From positions 682,001-746,000 of the forward strand of contig NZ_PGFJ01000002.1 in the NCBI RefSeq assembly GCF_002797815.1: a stretch of DNA of 64,000 nt. The letters are read 5' to 3'. A program made the position numbers and the translations under genes. Within the stretch, counting starts at the first letter, position 1; every line of letters starts with the position of its first letter. The notes beneath the pieces are model-generated. The model was given only the letters and a program-made list of their open reading frames with translations. It did no database searches and was not told the DNA's origin. This document shows positions 25,481 through 34,586 of the stretch, piece after piece. Source of the stretch: Mucilaginibacter auburnensis (GTDB lineage: Bacteria; Bacteroidota; Bacteroidia; Sphingobacteriales; Sphingobacteriaceae).

Positions 25481-25594
25481 TTAGTCTTTCTTAGAAGCTT
25501 TAACACAATTGGGAACTGTTTTCCCGTTCTTTTTCTTGGTACCTTCTTTTTTGTAGCCGGACCAACATGGGTCTTTTTTCTGTTTAGTTGCCAT
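25481..25594 (-). CDS. 37-residue Lys-rich small protein
   Basis: A short ORF from ATG at 25594 to TAA at 25481, beginning MATKQKKDPCWSGYKKEG and ending PNCVKASKKD. Eleven of 37 residues are Lys; two Cys flank a 'W.GYKKEGTKKKNGKTVPN' core. The 'PCW.GY...G.KKK.GK.VPNC' pattern recalls short domains in some phage and small bacterial proteins, but the role is unknown. A dedicated terminator directly downstream supports it being expressed. The flanks are repeat-rich spacer. Confidence 0.6.
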   Translation of the reverse strand: MATKQKKDPCWSGYKKEGTKKKNGKTVPNCVKASKKD

Positions 25595-26016
25595 AGGTAG
25601 TATGTTTTTATGTGAGTAAAACAATTGCTGTACCATACAACCTGTGGTGATAGATTTAGTAGTTTGAACTTACTATCTGGACCATGATTTATTGGATTGA
25701 AAGGGTTTCAGGATTGTCCGAACTAAGATTGAAGGGATTTTTAGGATGATAGGATTATATATAAAAATCCCAGCTCAACTGGTCCAAGTTTTTTAACTTC
25801 GACCCAAAATGCAGCAAGCATTCTGCTTGCATTAAGTTTCGAGCTTAAAATATTACAGGATTACTGTCCGAACAATGATTGCTGGATTATAGGATTGAAT
25901 AATTTTTAAAAAGTACTAGTCAATCCCATCATCTTAAAAATCTTCTAATCTTAGTTCAGACAATTTGTTGCACTAACCATGCAAACACCTATATTGCCTT
26001 ACCAAATTTACCTGTT
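25595..26016. other. 422-base spacer filled with degenerate repeats, no gene seen
   Basis: The spacer contains two relatives of the 'gtctgaactaagatt' element: a half-copy at about 25712-25780 and a fuller copy at about 25865-25965. The full copy opens with ctgtccgaacaatgattgc and closes with ctaatcttagttcagacaat. Between them lies tccaagttttttaacttcga. No ORF with coding character was found. The right copy ends about 50 bases before the ATG at 26017. Confidence 0.5.
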
Positions 26017-26874
26017 ATGAGTAACCGTTTTAAAGCAGCTTTTTGTGGCCTGCTGATGTTTTGTTGTTTAGGCGTTTATGCGCAAAGCGCTAAACTTTTC
26101 CCCGAGGCGCCTGGCCTTGTATCGTACACCTTCCGCAAGGAGTTTCAGAAAGATATGCCTGGCACATTGGATATGGTGAAAAAGAACGGCATTACAGATA
26201 TGGAATTTTCTAACTTGTTTGGCCAAAAAGCGGAGTACATAAGGCAACTGTTAGATGAACGGGGTATAAAGTGCTCATCGTTTGGCGTGAGTTATGAAGA
26301 TGCTGTTGGTAAACTGGATACAGTTGCGGTTAACGCAAAAAAGCTGGGTGCTAAATATGTACGCGTAGCCAGCATACCTCACAAAGGCACTTTTACTTTA
26401 GATGATGCTAAGAACGCTGTAACAACATTTAACGCCATTGGAAAGACGCTTAAAGAAAAATACGGCCTTACTTTTATTTACCACAACCACGGCTTTGAAT
26501 TTGAACCTTATGAGGAAGGTACGCTGTATGACTACATTGTCAAAAACACCAACCCGCAATATGTAAGCTTTGAATTGGACATACTTTGGGCATTCTTCCC
26601 CGGCCATGATCCTGCCGAACTGCTGAAACGTTACCCTAAACGGTATAAAGCCATGCACTTAAAAGACCTAAACAAAGGCGTTAAAGGCGATATGACCGGC
26701 TGGACATCGCAGGAGAATGATGTGGTATTGGGTACAGGGCAGATCAACATTCCGGCAATTATTAAAGCTGCAAAAAAGGCTGGCATTGAGCATTATTATA
26801 TTGAAGACGAAAGCAGCGCGTCGGTTACGCAAGTGCCGCAAAGCATCGCCTACCTGAACAGTTTGCCCAAATAG
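26017..26874 (+). CDS. Exported sugar phosphate isomerase/epimerase-like TIM barrel
   Basis: 285 residues. The N-terminal signal (FKAAFCGLLMFCCLGVYAQ) indicates export. The body is an AP endonuclease 2/xylose isomerase-like barrel: LVSYTFRKEF, TDMEFSNLFG, FIYHNHGFEF (metal-binding His), SFELDILWAF (metal-binding Glu/Asp) and AMHLKDLNKG. The C-terminal EDESS supplies another acidic ligand. Family members isomerise or epimerise sugars; exported versions in Bacteroidota accompany carbohydrate use, but no sugar genes are adjacent. Its stop codon directly abuts the stop codon of ilvA on the other strand. Confidence 0.82.
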   Translation: MSNRFKAAFCGLLMFCCLGVYAQSAKLFPEAPGLVSYTFRKEFQKDMPGTLDMVKKNGITDMEFSNLFGQKAEYIRQLLDERGIKCSSFGVSYEDAVGKLDTVAVNAKKLGAKYVRVASIPHKGTFTLDDAKNAVTTFNAIGKTLKEKYGLTFIYHNHGFEFEPYEEGTLYDYIVKNTNPQYVSFELDILWAFFPGHDPAELLKRYPKRYKAMHLKDLNKGVKGDMTGWTSQENDVVLGTGQINIPAIIKAAKKAGIEHYYIEDESSASVTQVPQSIAYLNSLPK

Positions 26875-28113
26875 TTATACCAGGTATTCAAACAGCGTTT
26901 GCTCTTTGTTAAGCTCAATTATATCAAAGCGGTAATCTTTCATGCGTTGCAGTAGTCCGTTGTAGTCGACGCGGTTAGATAGCTCTATGCCTACCAGTGC
27001 CGGTCCCTGCTCCTTCTCAGTTTTCTTGATGAACTCAAAACGGGTAATATCATCCTGCGGACCAAGCACCTCGTTAACAAACAACTTCAAAGCACCGGGC
27101 CGCTGCGGAAAACGGACAATAAAGTAATGTTTCAACCCCTCGTATAATAACGACTTCTCCTTGATCTCGGCCATGCGGTCTATGTCATTATTACCTCCGC
27201 TGATTACACACACTACCTTTTTACCGATTATTTTATCACGGCACTCATCCAATACCGCAACAGATAATGCTCCGGCAGGTTCTACCACAATGGCATCTTC
27301 GTTATACAGGGTAAGTATGGTTGTACAGGCTTTACCTTCAGCAACGGTAAGCATATCGTCTAAAACGTTTTTGCAGATGTTGTAGGTAGCATCGCCTACG
27401 CGTTTAACGGCGGCGCCATCGACAAAACGGTTAATGATACCAAGGGTAACAGGTCCGCCGTTTTCCAGGGCTTCCAACATAGATGCTGCACCCTGCGGCT
27501 CCACGCCTATTATGCGGATGTTGGGATTTTGGCTTTTTAAATAAGTACCCACACCGGCAGAAAGTCCGCCGCCGCCAACGGGCATCACTACTACTTCAAC
27601 ACTCGGCAGATCTTCCAATATCTCCACGCCTACAGTGCCTTGTCCTTCAATAACGCTCAGGTTGTCAAAGGGCGGCACAAAGGTCATGTTGTTTTCGGCA
27701 GTATACTTTAGCGCTTCAGCAAGGCAATCATCAAAAGTATCTCCTACTAAAACTATTTGTACGTTACCATCGCCAAACATTTCGGTTTGTTTTACTTTTT
27801 GGCGAGGCGTGATCTCGGGCATAAATATTACACCCTTTATATTTAACTTTTTGCAGGAAAACGCCACGCCCTGCGCATGGTTGCCCGCGCTGGCACATAC
27901 CACGCCACGGCTTAACTCATCAGCAGTTAGCTGACTGATCATGTTATAAGCGCCACGCAGTTTGTACGACCGCACCACCTGCATATCTTCGCGCTTTAAA
28001 TAAACTTCGGCGTTGTATTTAGCAGATAGCTTTGGATGATAGATCAATGGTGTGTGCTTGGCTACACCTTTTAGCCGTTGTGCTGCTGCCTTTGAGTTTA
28101 ATTGATCATCCAT
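26875..28113 (-). CDS. ilvA: Threonine ammonia-lyase (biosynthetic)
   Basis: About 412 residues from ATG at 28113; the longer frame to 28143 adds residues from the neighbouring repeat. It is a PLP enzyme that turns threonine into 2-oxobutyrate and ammonia, the first step of isoleucine synthesis. The PLP Lys lies in RSYKLRGAYNM; the glycine-rich phosphate loop is PVGGGGLSAGVG; the SAGNHAQGVA motif is also present. One ACT-like regulatory domain follows (RFPQRPGALKLFV), as in the short IlvA form, so isoleucine feedback is plausible. It is the last gene of the ilv/leu cluster. Confidence 0.93.
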   Translation of the reverse strand: MDDQLNSKAAAQRLKGVAKHTPLIYHPKLSAKYNAEVYLKREDMQVVRSYKLRGAYNMISQLTADELSRGVVCASAGNHAQGVAFSCKKLNIKGVIFMPEITPRQKVKQTEMFGDGNVQIVLVGDTFDDCLAEALKYTAENNMTFVPPFDNLSVIEGQGTVGVEILEDLPSVEVVVMPVGGGGLSAGVGTYLKSQNPNIRIIGVEPQGAASMLEALENGGPVTLGIINRFVDGAAVKRVGDATYNICKNVLDDMLTVAEGKACTTILTLYNEDAIVVEPAGALSVAVLDECRDKIIGKKVVCVISGGNNDIDRMAEIKEKSLLYEGLKHYFIVRFPQRPGALKLFVNEVLGPQDDITRFEFIKKTEKEQGPALVGIELSNRVDYNGLLQRMKDYRFDIIELNKEQTLFEYLV

Positions 28114-28138
28114 GGTGGTAAATATAGAAAAAATGAAA

Positions 28139-28221
28139 GTCATGCTGAACTTGTTTCAGCATCCCACATACTTAACAGGCCTTCACCTGTCAATGGGATG
28201 CCGAAATGAATTCGGCATGAC
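28139..28221. repeat. REP-like hairpin, copy 1 (ilvA-leuB gap)
   Basis: The element begins gtcatgctgaacttgtttca and ends gaattcggcatgac. The outer arms are complementary, and each half forms its own small hairpin (ctgaacttgtttcag; ccgaaatgaattcgg). It is related to copies at 29360-29440 and 31030-31109. Confidence 0.8.
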
Positions 28222-28269
28222 TCACAACAATATTGGTAACTAATCTCTAATCACCAATTAACTAATCAA

Positions 28270-29328
28270 CTATACATTAGCCGCCAGCCAATCACCAACT
28301 TCGCTGGTTTTGTAGGCTTTGTTTTTTCCGGCTAAGTCTTCGGTAACCACACCTTCAGCTAATGACTTGTTAACCACATCACGGATAGCAGCTGCTTCTG
28401 CAGTTAATCCAAATGCATCTTCAAACATCATAGCTGCTGAAAGCACAGTTGCCAGCGGGTTAGCAATATCCTTACCTGCTGCTTGCGGATACGAACCGTG
28501 TATTGGCTCATATAATGACGTGTGGATACCTTTTGATGCTGATGGCATTAAACCCATTGAACCTGAAATTACAGACGCCTCATCGGTTAAAATATCGCCA
28601 AACAGGTTTTCGGTGATCAATACGTCGTAGCTGTTAGGCCATTGTACCAAACGCATAGCAACCGCATCAACAAACTCGTAGCTTACGGTAACTTCCGGAT
28701 AGTCTTTCTCCATAGCCTGTACCGTTTGTCTCCAAAGGCGTGATGTTTCCAACACGTTGGCTTTGTCAACGCAGCACAGTTTTTTACCACGGGTCATGGC
28801 CAGTTCAAAGCCTAATTTAGCTAAGCGGGTTACTTCTTCTTTGGTATAAGTACAAGTATCGTAAGCGGTATCGCCATCATCTCTGCGGCCACGCTCACCA
28901 AAATAAATACCACCTGTCAATTCGCGTAGAATGATCAAATCGGTACCTTCAATACGCTCGCGTTTAAGCGGAGAGTTATCGATCAATGATGGAAAAGTAA
29001 AAGTTGGACGCACGTTAGCGTACAGGCCCAACGCTTTACGCATTTTCAATAAACCTTGCTCAGGGCGCACTTTAGCGGTTGGATCGTTATCAAAACGTGG
29101 GTGACCAATAGCGCCGAACAATACAGCGTCAGCAGCCATACAAATTTCATGGGTTGCATCTGGGTAAGGCTCACCTACCGCGTCAATAGCGGCAGCGCCG
29201 GTTAAACCTGATGTCCATGCTATTTCGTGACCGAATTTTGCGGCCACAGCGTTTGATACTTTTACTGCCTGATCTATAACCTCAGGACCAATTCCGTCTC
29301 CTGCTAAAAGGGCGATGTTTAATTTCAT
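28270..29328 (-). CDS. leuB: 3-isopropylmalate dehydrogenase
   Basis: About 352 residues from ATG at 29328 (MKLNIALLAGDGIGPE); the longer frame to 29388 reads through a REP-like repeat and is rejected. It is a cytosolic NAD-dependent enzyme of leucine synthesis that oxidatively decarboxylates 3-isopropylmalate; the same enzyme class handles 3-methylmalate in the citramalate route. Visible motifs are GAIGHPRFD, LRELTGGIYFG, CCVDKANVLE and the NAD/metal site ENLFGDILTDEASVI with SASKG and EPIHGS. It lies between cimA and ilvA. Confidence 0.95.
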   Translation of the reverse strand: MKLNIALLAGDGIGPEVIDQAVKVSNAVAAKFGHEIAWTSGLTGAAAIDAVGEPYPDATHEICMAADAVLFGAIGHPRFDNDPTAKVRPEQGLLKMRKALGLYANVRPTFTFPSLIDNSPLKRERIEGTDLIILRELTGGIYFGERGRRDDGDTAYDTCTYTKEEVTRLAKLGFELAMTRGKKLCCVDKANVLETSRLWRQTVQAMEKDYPEVTVSYEFVDAVAMRLVQWPNSYDVLITENLFGDILTDEASVISGSMGLMPSASKGIHTSLYEPIHGSYPQAAGKDIANPLATVLSAAMMFEDAFGLTAEAAAIRDVVNKSLAEGVVTEDLAGKNKAYKTSEVGDWLAANV

Positions 29329-29359
29329 TGTATGTTTTAGTGTAATGTTTATTTTAACT

Positions 29360-29440
29360 GTCATGCCGAACTTGTTTCGGCACCTCATCAGAAAAGTCCG
29401 CGACCTGTCTTATGGGATGCTGAAACAAGTTCAGCATGAC
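29360..29440. repeat. REP-like hairpin, copy 2 (leuB-cimA gap)
   Basis: 81 bases, beginning gtcatgccgaacttgtttcg and ending aacaagttcagcatgac, with a central agaaaagtccgcgacctg shared with copy 3. The outer arms are complementary, with inner hairpins. Confidence 0.85.
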
Positions 29441-29456
29441 GTGAACTATTTCTACT

Positions 29457-30974
29457 TCAAATTATATTCAGCATCTTTTCCGTAGCCTTAATAGCACATA
29501 CTGTTTGATCTGAATCCAAACCGCGGGTTATAAATTTCCGTTGGTCTATCTCCCAGGTGATGATGGTCTCGCACAACGCATCGGTAGCACTACCGGGGGC
29601 AATGCGCACCACATAATCTATCAGTGTAGGGAGTCGCTTTTTCTTTTTGTTGTAAGCCTTGGTCAAAGCATTCATAAATGCGTCAAACTGGCCATCGCCC
29701 TGCGCATTCTCTTCAAACTTATCACCCTCAATATTCACCATAATTGTAGCTGATGGCCTTAAGCCTAAAGAGTGCATCAACACGTACGATTCGATTACAA
29801 CCTTATTCTCATATAGACTGCTATCCAATACGTCGGATATAATATAAGGCAGATCCTCTTTGGTAACCGTCTCTTTTCTGTCGCCCAGCTCAATAACGCG
29901 TTGGGTTACTTTTTTCAGGTCGGCATCATTCAGTTTAAGGCCTAATTCCTGTAAGTTCTTTTCAATATTGGCTTTGCCTGATGTTTTGCCTAAAGCGTAC
30001 TCTCGTTTACGACCGAAGCGCTCCGGAAGTAAGTCGTTAAAATAAAGGTTGTTCTTGTTGTCGCCATCGGCATGTATACCAGCAGTTTGGGTAAACACAT
30101 TCTCGCCTACAATAGGTTTGTTAGCCGGGATACGTACCCCTGAGAATGTTTCCACCAGTTTACTTACCTGGTAAATAGAGGATTCTGCAATTTGTACCTC
30201 TACATCAGGCACAAAATCATGTAATACAGCAATAGCACTGGCTAATGGTGCGTTGCCCGCACGCTCACCCATACCGTTAACGGTTAGGTGCAAACCGTTA
30301 ATACCTGCTTTTACCGCCTCTAAAACGTTGGCAGTACCCAGGTCATAATCATTATGTGCATGAAAATCAAAATGAAGCTTTGGATAGGTCTCTCTTATCT
30401 TGCTGATGAACAAAAAGGTTTCCAGCGGAGTAAGCACCCCCAAAGTATCAGGCAGCATAATACGTTTTACAGGCTGCGTGGCTAAAAAATCCAGATATTG
30501 GAACACATACTCCTGAGAATTACGCATGCCATTGCTCCAGTCTTCCAGGTAAACGTTGGTAGCTATGCCTTTAGCTGCGGCCTGCTCAATAACATTCTGT
30601 ATATCGGCAAAGTGCTGCTCGGGTTTTTTTTTGAGCTGGTGCGTTAAATGGTTAAGCGAGCCCTTGGTTAACAGGTTTTGTACCTTAACACCGGCCTCCT
30701 GCATCCACCCAATTGAAACGCCATTGTCAACAAACGACAGTACTTCAATATTGCTTAAATAACCATGTTCGGCAGCCCAGTTGGTAATGGCTTTTACCGC
30801 CTGCAGTTCCCCGTCAGAAACACGGGCCGAGGCAACCTCCACGCGGTCAACCTTCAACTCTTCTAACAGCAGTTGTGCTATGGTTAATTTTTCTGATACT
30901 GAAAACGACACGCCCGAGGTTTGCTCACCATCGCGCAGTGTGGTATCCATTATCTCTATTTTTCTTCTTTCCAT
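29457..30974 (-). CDS. cimA: (R)-citramalate synthase, LiCMS type
   Basis: 505 residues: TIM-barrel acyltransferase domain (about 1-280), linker, and C-terminal LeuA-type allosteric domain (about 375-505). It condenses pyruvate with acetyl-CoA to citramalate, which leads to 2-oxobutyrate and isoleucine without threonine. From memory of the Leptospira interrogans enzyme, the N-terminal half is strikingly similar (TLRDGEQ...GVSFS, VDRVE.ASARVS.GEL, NVYLEDWSNG). The residues recalled as pyruvate-selective (Leu81, Leu104, Tyr144 there) correspond to Leu79, Leu102 and Tyr142 here. A true 2-isopropylmalate synthase (33286-34452) is also present, so this paralogue has a separate role. Homocitrate or isopropylmalate synthesis is less likely. 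Confidence 0.85.
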   Translation of the reverse strand: MERRKIEIMDTTLRDGEQTSGVSFSVSEKLTIAQLLLEELKVDRVEVASARVSDGELQAVKAITNWAAEHGYLSNIEVLSFVDNGVSIGWMQEAGVKVQNLLTKGSLNHLTHQLKKKPEQHFADIQNVIEQAAAKGIATNVYLEDWSNGMRNSQEYVFQYLDFLATQPVKRIMLPDTLGVLTPLETFLFISKIRETYPKLHFDFHAHNDYDLGTANVLEAVKAGINGLHLTVNGMGERAGNAPLASAIAVLHDFVPDVEVQIAESSIYQVSKLVETFSGVRIPANKPIVGENVFTQTAGIHADGDNKNNLYFNDLLPERFGRKREYALGKTSGKANIEKNLQELGLKLNDADLKKVTQRVIELGDRKETVTKEDLPYIISDVLDSSLYENKVVIESYVLMHSLGLRPSATIMVNIEGDKFEENAQGDGQFDAFMNALTKAYNKKKKRLPTLIDYVVRIAPGSATDALCETIITWEIDQRKFITRGLDSDQTVCAIKATEKMLNII

Positions 30975-31029
30975 TGCTGGATATATATATAACGTAAAAG
31001 CGTTCCGTCAGGAAACGCTGTACATAACA

Positions 31030-31109
31030 GTCATGCCGAACCTGTTTCGGCACCTCACCCGAAAAGTCCGCGACCTGCCTGTGAGGTACTGAAACAAGTT
31101 CAGCATGAC
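31030..31109. repeat. REP-like hairpin, copy 3 (cimA-leuD gap)
   Basis: 80 bases with the same outer arms as copy 2 (gtcatgccgaac / gttcagcatgac) and the same core gaaaagtccgcgacctg. The inner arms cacctca and tgaggta are complementary. Confidence 0.85.
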
Positions 31110-31121
31110 ATGCATTTTTTC

Positions 31122-31718
31122 TTAAAACTCTTTCGCTTCGGCGAAAGCTTCAATATCAGGCTTAAGGCTTAACAGATAATCAATATCGTCAAAGCCGTTC
31201 AGCATGTTGTTCTTTTTGTATGAATTGATATCAAATGATTCTTTCTCGCCGGTAGGCACCAAAGTAATGGTTTGCTCCTGCAGGTTAACCTCTAATTCAG
31301 TTCTCGGATCTGAGTGGATAGCGGTAAATATCTTCTCCAAAAACTCCGGACTAACCTGTACGGGTAACACACCAATATTTAAGCTGTTTCCTTTAAAAAT
31401 ATCAGCGAAAAAACTGGATACTACGCAACGGAAGCCGTAATCATAAATTGCCCAGGCAGCATGCTCACGCGATGAACCTGAACCAAAGTTTTTACCGCCA
31501 ACCAAAATTTTGCCGCTGTAAGTTGGGTTGTTCAGCACAAAATCCTGTTTAGGTGTATTGTCGCTGTTGTAACGCCAGTCGCGGAAAAGGTTGTCACCAA
31601 AACCAACACGCTCAGTAGCTTTCAAAAAGCGAGCAGGAATGATTTGGTCGGTATCTATATTTTCTATCGGAAGCGGCACTGCAGTGCTTCTCAATACTGT
31701 AAATTTATCGTATGCCAT
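31122..31718 (-). CDS. leuD: 3-isopropylmalate dehydratase small subunit
   Basis: 198 residues. It is the swivel-domain subunit that, with LeuC, isomerises 2-isopropylmalate to 3-isopropylmalate, and acts on citramalate in the other branch. Motifs: [46 protein letters not shown] with the substrate-binding loop. Length is typical. It lies directly downstream of leuC in the operon direction. Confidence 0.96.
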   Translation of the reverse strand: MAYDKFTVLRSTAVPLPIENIDTDQIIPARFLKATERVGFGDNLFRDWRYNSDNTPKQDFVLNNPTYSGKILVGGKNFGSGSSREHAAWAIYDYGFRCVVSSFFADIFKGNSLNIGVLPVQVSPEFLEKIFTAIHSDPRTELEVNLQEQTITLVPTGEKESFDINSYKKNNMLNGFDDIDYLLSLKPDIEAFAEAKEF

Positions 31719-31728
31719 GTTTTTGTTA

Positions 31729-31806
31729 GATCATGGTTCATGGTTCATAGATCATGGTGTATGTAGCAAAAGAGCTATGAACCATGAACTACTAACTATG
31801 AACTAC
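31729..31806. repeat. Word-repeat inverted spacer ('tcatggttcatgg' / 'ccatgaactatgaa')
   Basis: The leuC-leuD gap consists of agatcatggttcatggttca on the left and ctatgaaccatgaactacta on the right, largely complementary. The same words occur upstream of pyrD (6022-6056). Confidence 0.6.
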
Positions 31807-33215
31807 TATGCGTATTCCTCTGTTAATAATGTTCTTGGGTCGGTTACTACACCTGTTACGGCTGCTGCCGCTGCTACCAGCGGGCTGGCCAGCATGGTGC
31901 GCGCACCCGGACCCTGACGGCCTTCAAAGTTTCTGTTGGATGTACTTACCGCGTATTTACCTGCAGGAACCTTATCATCATTCATAGCCAAACAAGCTGA
32001 ACAGCCTGGCTGACGCAGTGTAAAACCTGCTTCGGTTAAAATATCCAGTATACCTTCTTCTTTGATCTGGCTCTCTACAATGTGTGAACCGGGAACCAAC
32101 CAAGCAGTAACATTATCCGCTTTATGGCGACCTTTTACCAAAGATGCGAATGCACGGAAATCTTCTATACGGCCATTGGTGCAGCTGCCTACAAATACGT
32201 AGTCAACCGGTTTACCAATCATATGGTCACCTTCATGGAAACCCATGTAATCTAATGATTTCTCATATGTAGCAACACCACCTTCTACCTGCTCAGCATC
32301 AGGGATATCGTTTGAGATACCGATACCCATACCAGGATTAGTACCGTAGGTGATCATTGGCTCAATTGCTGAACCATCAAAAGTATACTCTTTATCGAAT
32401 ACAGCGCCTTCGTCTGTTTTTAAAGTACGGTAGTATGCTTCTGCTTTTTCCCAAGCCTCGCCTTTAGGGCTAAACTCACGGCCTCTAACATAATTGATGG
32501 TAGTTTCATCAGGAGCAATCATGCCACCGCGTGCACCCATTTCAATGCTCAGGTTACAAACGGTCATACGGCCTTCCATTGTCATGTTCTCAAAAACTTC
32601 ACCTGCGTACTCAACAAAGTAACCTGTTGCGCCTGATGTGGTTAACTGAGATATAATGAATAAGGCGACATCCTTAGGCGTAACGCCTTTACCTAATTTA
32701 CCGGTAACGTTAATGCGCATTTTTTTAGGCTTAGGCTGCATAATACATTGCGAAGCCAAAACCATTTCAACTTCTGATGTACCAATACCGAAAGCAATGG
32801 CACCAAAAGCACCGTGCGTTGATGTATGCGAGTCGCCGCAAACAATGGTTGCGCCGGGCTGGGTAATACCATACTCAGGACCAACTACGTGAACAATACC
32901 ATTTTTTTGATGACCTAAACCCCAGTGGCTAATACCATACTCGGCAGTGTTTGACTCAAGGGCTTTTAGCTGGTTAGCTGATAGCGGATCCTGAACCGGT
33001 AAGTGCTGGTTAATAGTTGGCGTGTTATGATCTGCTGTAGCGAACGTGCGCTCAGGATATAAAACTTTAACACCACGGCTTTTTAAACCTAAAAAGGCAA
33101 CCGGACTGGTAACCTCATGAATAAGATGACGGTCGATGAAAACCACGTCAGGACCGCCTTCTATCTTGCGGATCACGTGGCTGTCCCACACCTTGTCAAA
33201 TAATGTACTGCTCAT
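31806..33215 (-). CDS. leuC: 3-isopropylmalate dehydratase large subunit
   Basis: 469 residues, the aconitase-type catalytic subunit with a [4Fe-4S] cluster. Cluster Cys residues lie in [11 protein letters not shown] and [10 protein letters not shown]; the domain also has [15 protein letters not shown] and the C-terminal [16 protein letters not shown]. With LeuD it carries out the isomerisation step shared by leucine synthesis and the citramalate pathway. It lies between leuA and leuD. Confidence 0.96.
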   Translation of the reverse strand: MSSTLFDKVWDSHVIRKIEGGPDVVFIDRHLIHEVTSPVAFLGLKSRGVKVLYPERTFATADHNTPTINQHLPVQDPLSANQLKALESNTAEYGISHWGLGHQKNGIVHVVGPEYGITQPGATIVCGDSHTSTHGAFGAIAFGIGTSEVEMVLASQCIMQPKPKKMRINVTGKLGKGVTPKDVALFIISQLTTSGATGYFVEYAGEVFENMTMEGRMTVCNLSIEMGARGGMIAPDETTINYVRGREFSPKGEAWEKAEAYYRTLKTDEGAVFDKEYTFDGSAIEPMITYGTNPGMGIGISNDIPDAEQVEGGVATYEKSLDYMGFHEGDHMIGKPVDYVFVGSCTNGRIEDFRAFASLVKGRHKADNVTAWLVPGSHIVESQIKEEGILDILTEAGFTLRQPGCSACLAMNDDKVPAGKYAVSTSNRNFEGRQGPGARTMLASPLVAAAAAVTGVVTDPRTLLTEEYA

Positions 33216-33285
33216 TTTATGTTAGTTAATTTGTGATTGGTGATTAGTTTTGCTTTTTCACCTATCGCTTGTGTTTTTATTCAAA

Positions 33286-34452
33286 TTAATTGCTCACTTT
33301 TTCACCAGTCATCAAGCCTACCAGATCATCATCGTTAATGTCCAGTTTGCTATCTGCCAGAACAAGGAAACGCTGATAAGCGTCGGCTAATTCTTCTTTG
33401 CTTAAGCTATAACCTAAACGCTCTAAGTGATATTTCAGCGCGTGGCGACCGCTGCGGGCGGTCAACACGATTGTCGCGCTTGGGAAACCAACATCTTCCG
33501 GACGGATGATCTCGTAATTTTCCCTGTTTTTCAAGAAACCGTCCTGATGTATACCAGAGCTATGCGCAAATGCATTGGCGCCTACTATAGCTTTATTAGG
33601 CTGCACAGGCATACGCATTTGCGTACTAACCATACGGCTTATTTCGTAAAAATTTTTGCTGTTGATATTGGTATGCAAACCTAATGACTGGTGCGTTTTC
33701 AGGATCATTACCACTTCTTCAATAGAAGTGTTACCGGCGCGTTCGCCAATACCATTAATGGTACCTTCAATTTGACGGGCACCATTCTGCAAACCCGCTA
33801 CCGAGTTGGCAGTAGCCAAACCAAGGTCATTATGACAATGTACCGAGATGATGGCTTTATCAATATTTTTAACGTTCTCTTTCAGGAACTTTATTTTTTG
33901 GCCGTATTGATCGGGCAGGCAATAGCCATTCGTATCCGGAATGTTAACTACTGTAGCTCCTGCTGCAATAACAGCTTCAACCATTTGCGCCAGGAAGTAA
34001 ATATCGGCTCGGCCGGCATCTTCGGCGTAAAATTCAATGTCTTCTACAGATTTTTTGGCGTATTTAACAGCTTCAACGGCACGCTCCAAAATCTCCTCGC
34101 GGGTACTGTTAAATTTATGCTTGATGTGCATGTCTGATGAGCCTATGCCGGTGTGTATGCGGGGATGTTTAGCATACTGCAAGGCTGCAACGGCGGCGTC
34201 AATGTCGCCTTTATTAGCGCGGGTAAGTGCGCATACGGTTGGGTGAGTTACAGCTTTTGATATTTCTACCACGCTCTGAAAATCGCCCGGGCTTGATATA
34301 GGGAAGCCTGCTTCTATAATGTCCACGCCCAGCGCCTCCAGTTCTCGGGCAATTTCAATCTTTTCGGGGGTTGTTAACTGGCAACCCGGTACCTGTTCGC
34401 CATCACGTAGCGTGGTATCAAAAACGTAGACTCGGTTGGGATCGTGCAACAT
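33286..34452 (-). CDS. leuA: 2-isopropylmalate synthase, short form without regulatory domain
   Basis: 388 residues. It condenses 2-ketoisovalerate with acetyl-CoA, the committed step of leucine synthesis. Motifs: [45 protein letters not shown] (metal-binding His) and [11 protein letters not shown]. The usual C-terminal allosteric domain (about 130 residues) is absent; the protein ends after the linker subdomain, so leucine feedback through LeuA may be missing here. By contrast, the paralogue cimA in the same cluster keeps a regulatory domain. Confidence 0.93.
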   Translation of the reverse strand: MLHDPNRVYVFDTTLRDGEQVPGCQLTTPEKIEIARELEALGVDIIEAGFPISSPGDFQSVVEISKAVTHPTVCALTRANKGDIDAAVAALQYAKHPRIHTGIGSSDMHIKHKFNSTREEILERAVEAVKYAKKSVEDIEFYAEDAGRADIYFLAQMVEAVIAAGATVVNIPDTNGYCLPDQYGQKIKFLKENVKNIDKAIISVHCHNDLGLATANSVAGLQNGARQIEGTINGIGERAGNTSIEEVVMILKTHQSLGLHTNINSKNFYEISRMVSTQMRMPVQPNKAIVGANAFAHSSGIHQDGFLKNRENYEIIRPEDVGFPSATIVLTARSGRHALKYHLERLGYSLSKEELADAYQRFLVLADSKLDINDDDLVGLMTGEKVSN

Positions 34453-34460
34453 GCTTTGTT

Positions 34461-34583
34461 AGATTTGAGATTTGAGACATGAGATTTGAGACTCAAGTCG
34501 CCATCGATTATTTTCTTCTTTGCTAAATACTGAAATGTAGATATGAGATGGTCTCACATCTCATATCTCACATCTCATATCTG
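34461..34583. repeat. Word-repeat inverted spacer ('gagatttgagac' / 'tctcatatctcaca')
   Basis: The leuA-ilvC gap is made of agatttgagatttgagacat words on the left and their near complements (catctcatatctcacatctc) on the right, able to fold into one long imperfect hairpin. Confidence 0.65.
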
Positions 34584-34586
34584 AAA

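Noticed and set aside
29329-29388. Longer N-terminus for leuB
   Set aside because: The added residues are translated from the REP-like repeat; LeuB proteins begin at the MKLNIALLAGDGIG position.
31030-31109. Intrinsic terminator inside the leu cluster
   Set aside because: The hairpin is a member of a repeat family and lacks a following T-run of the usual kind; an operon break is not implied by it.
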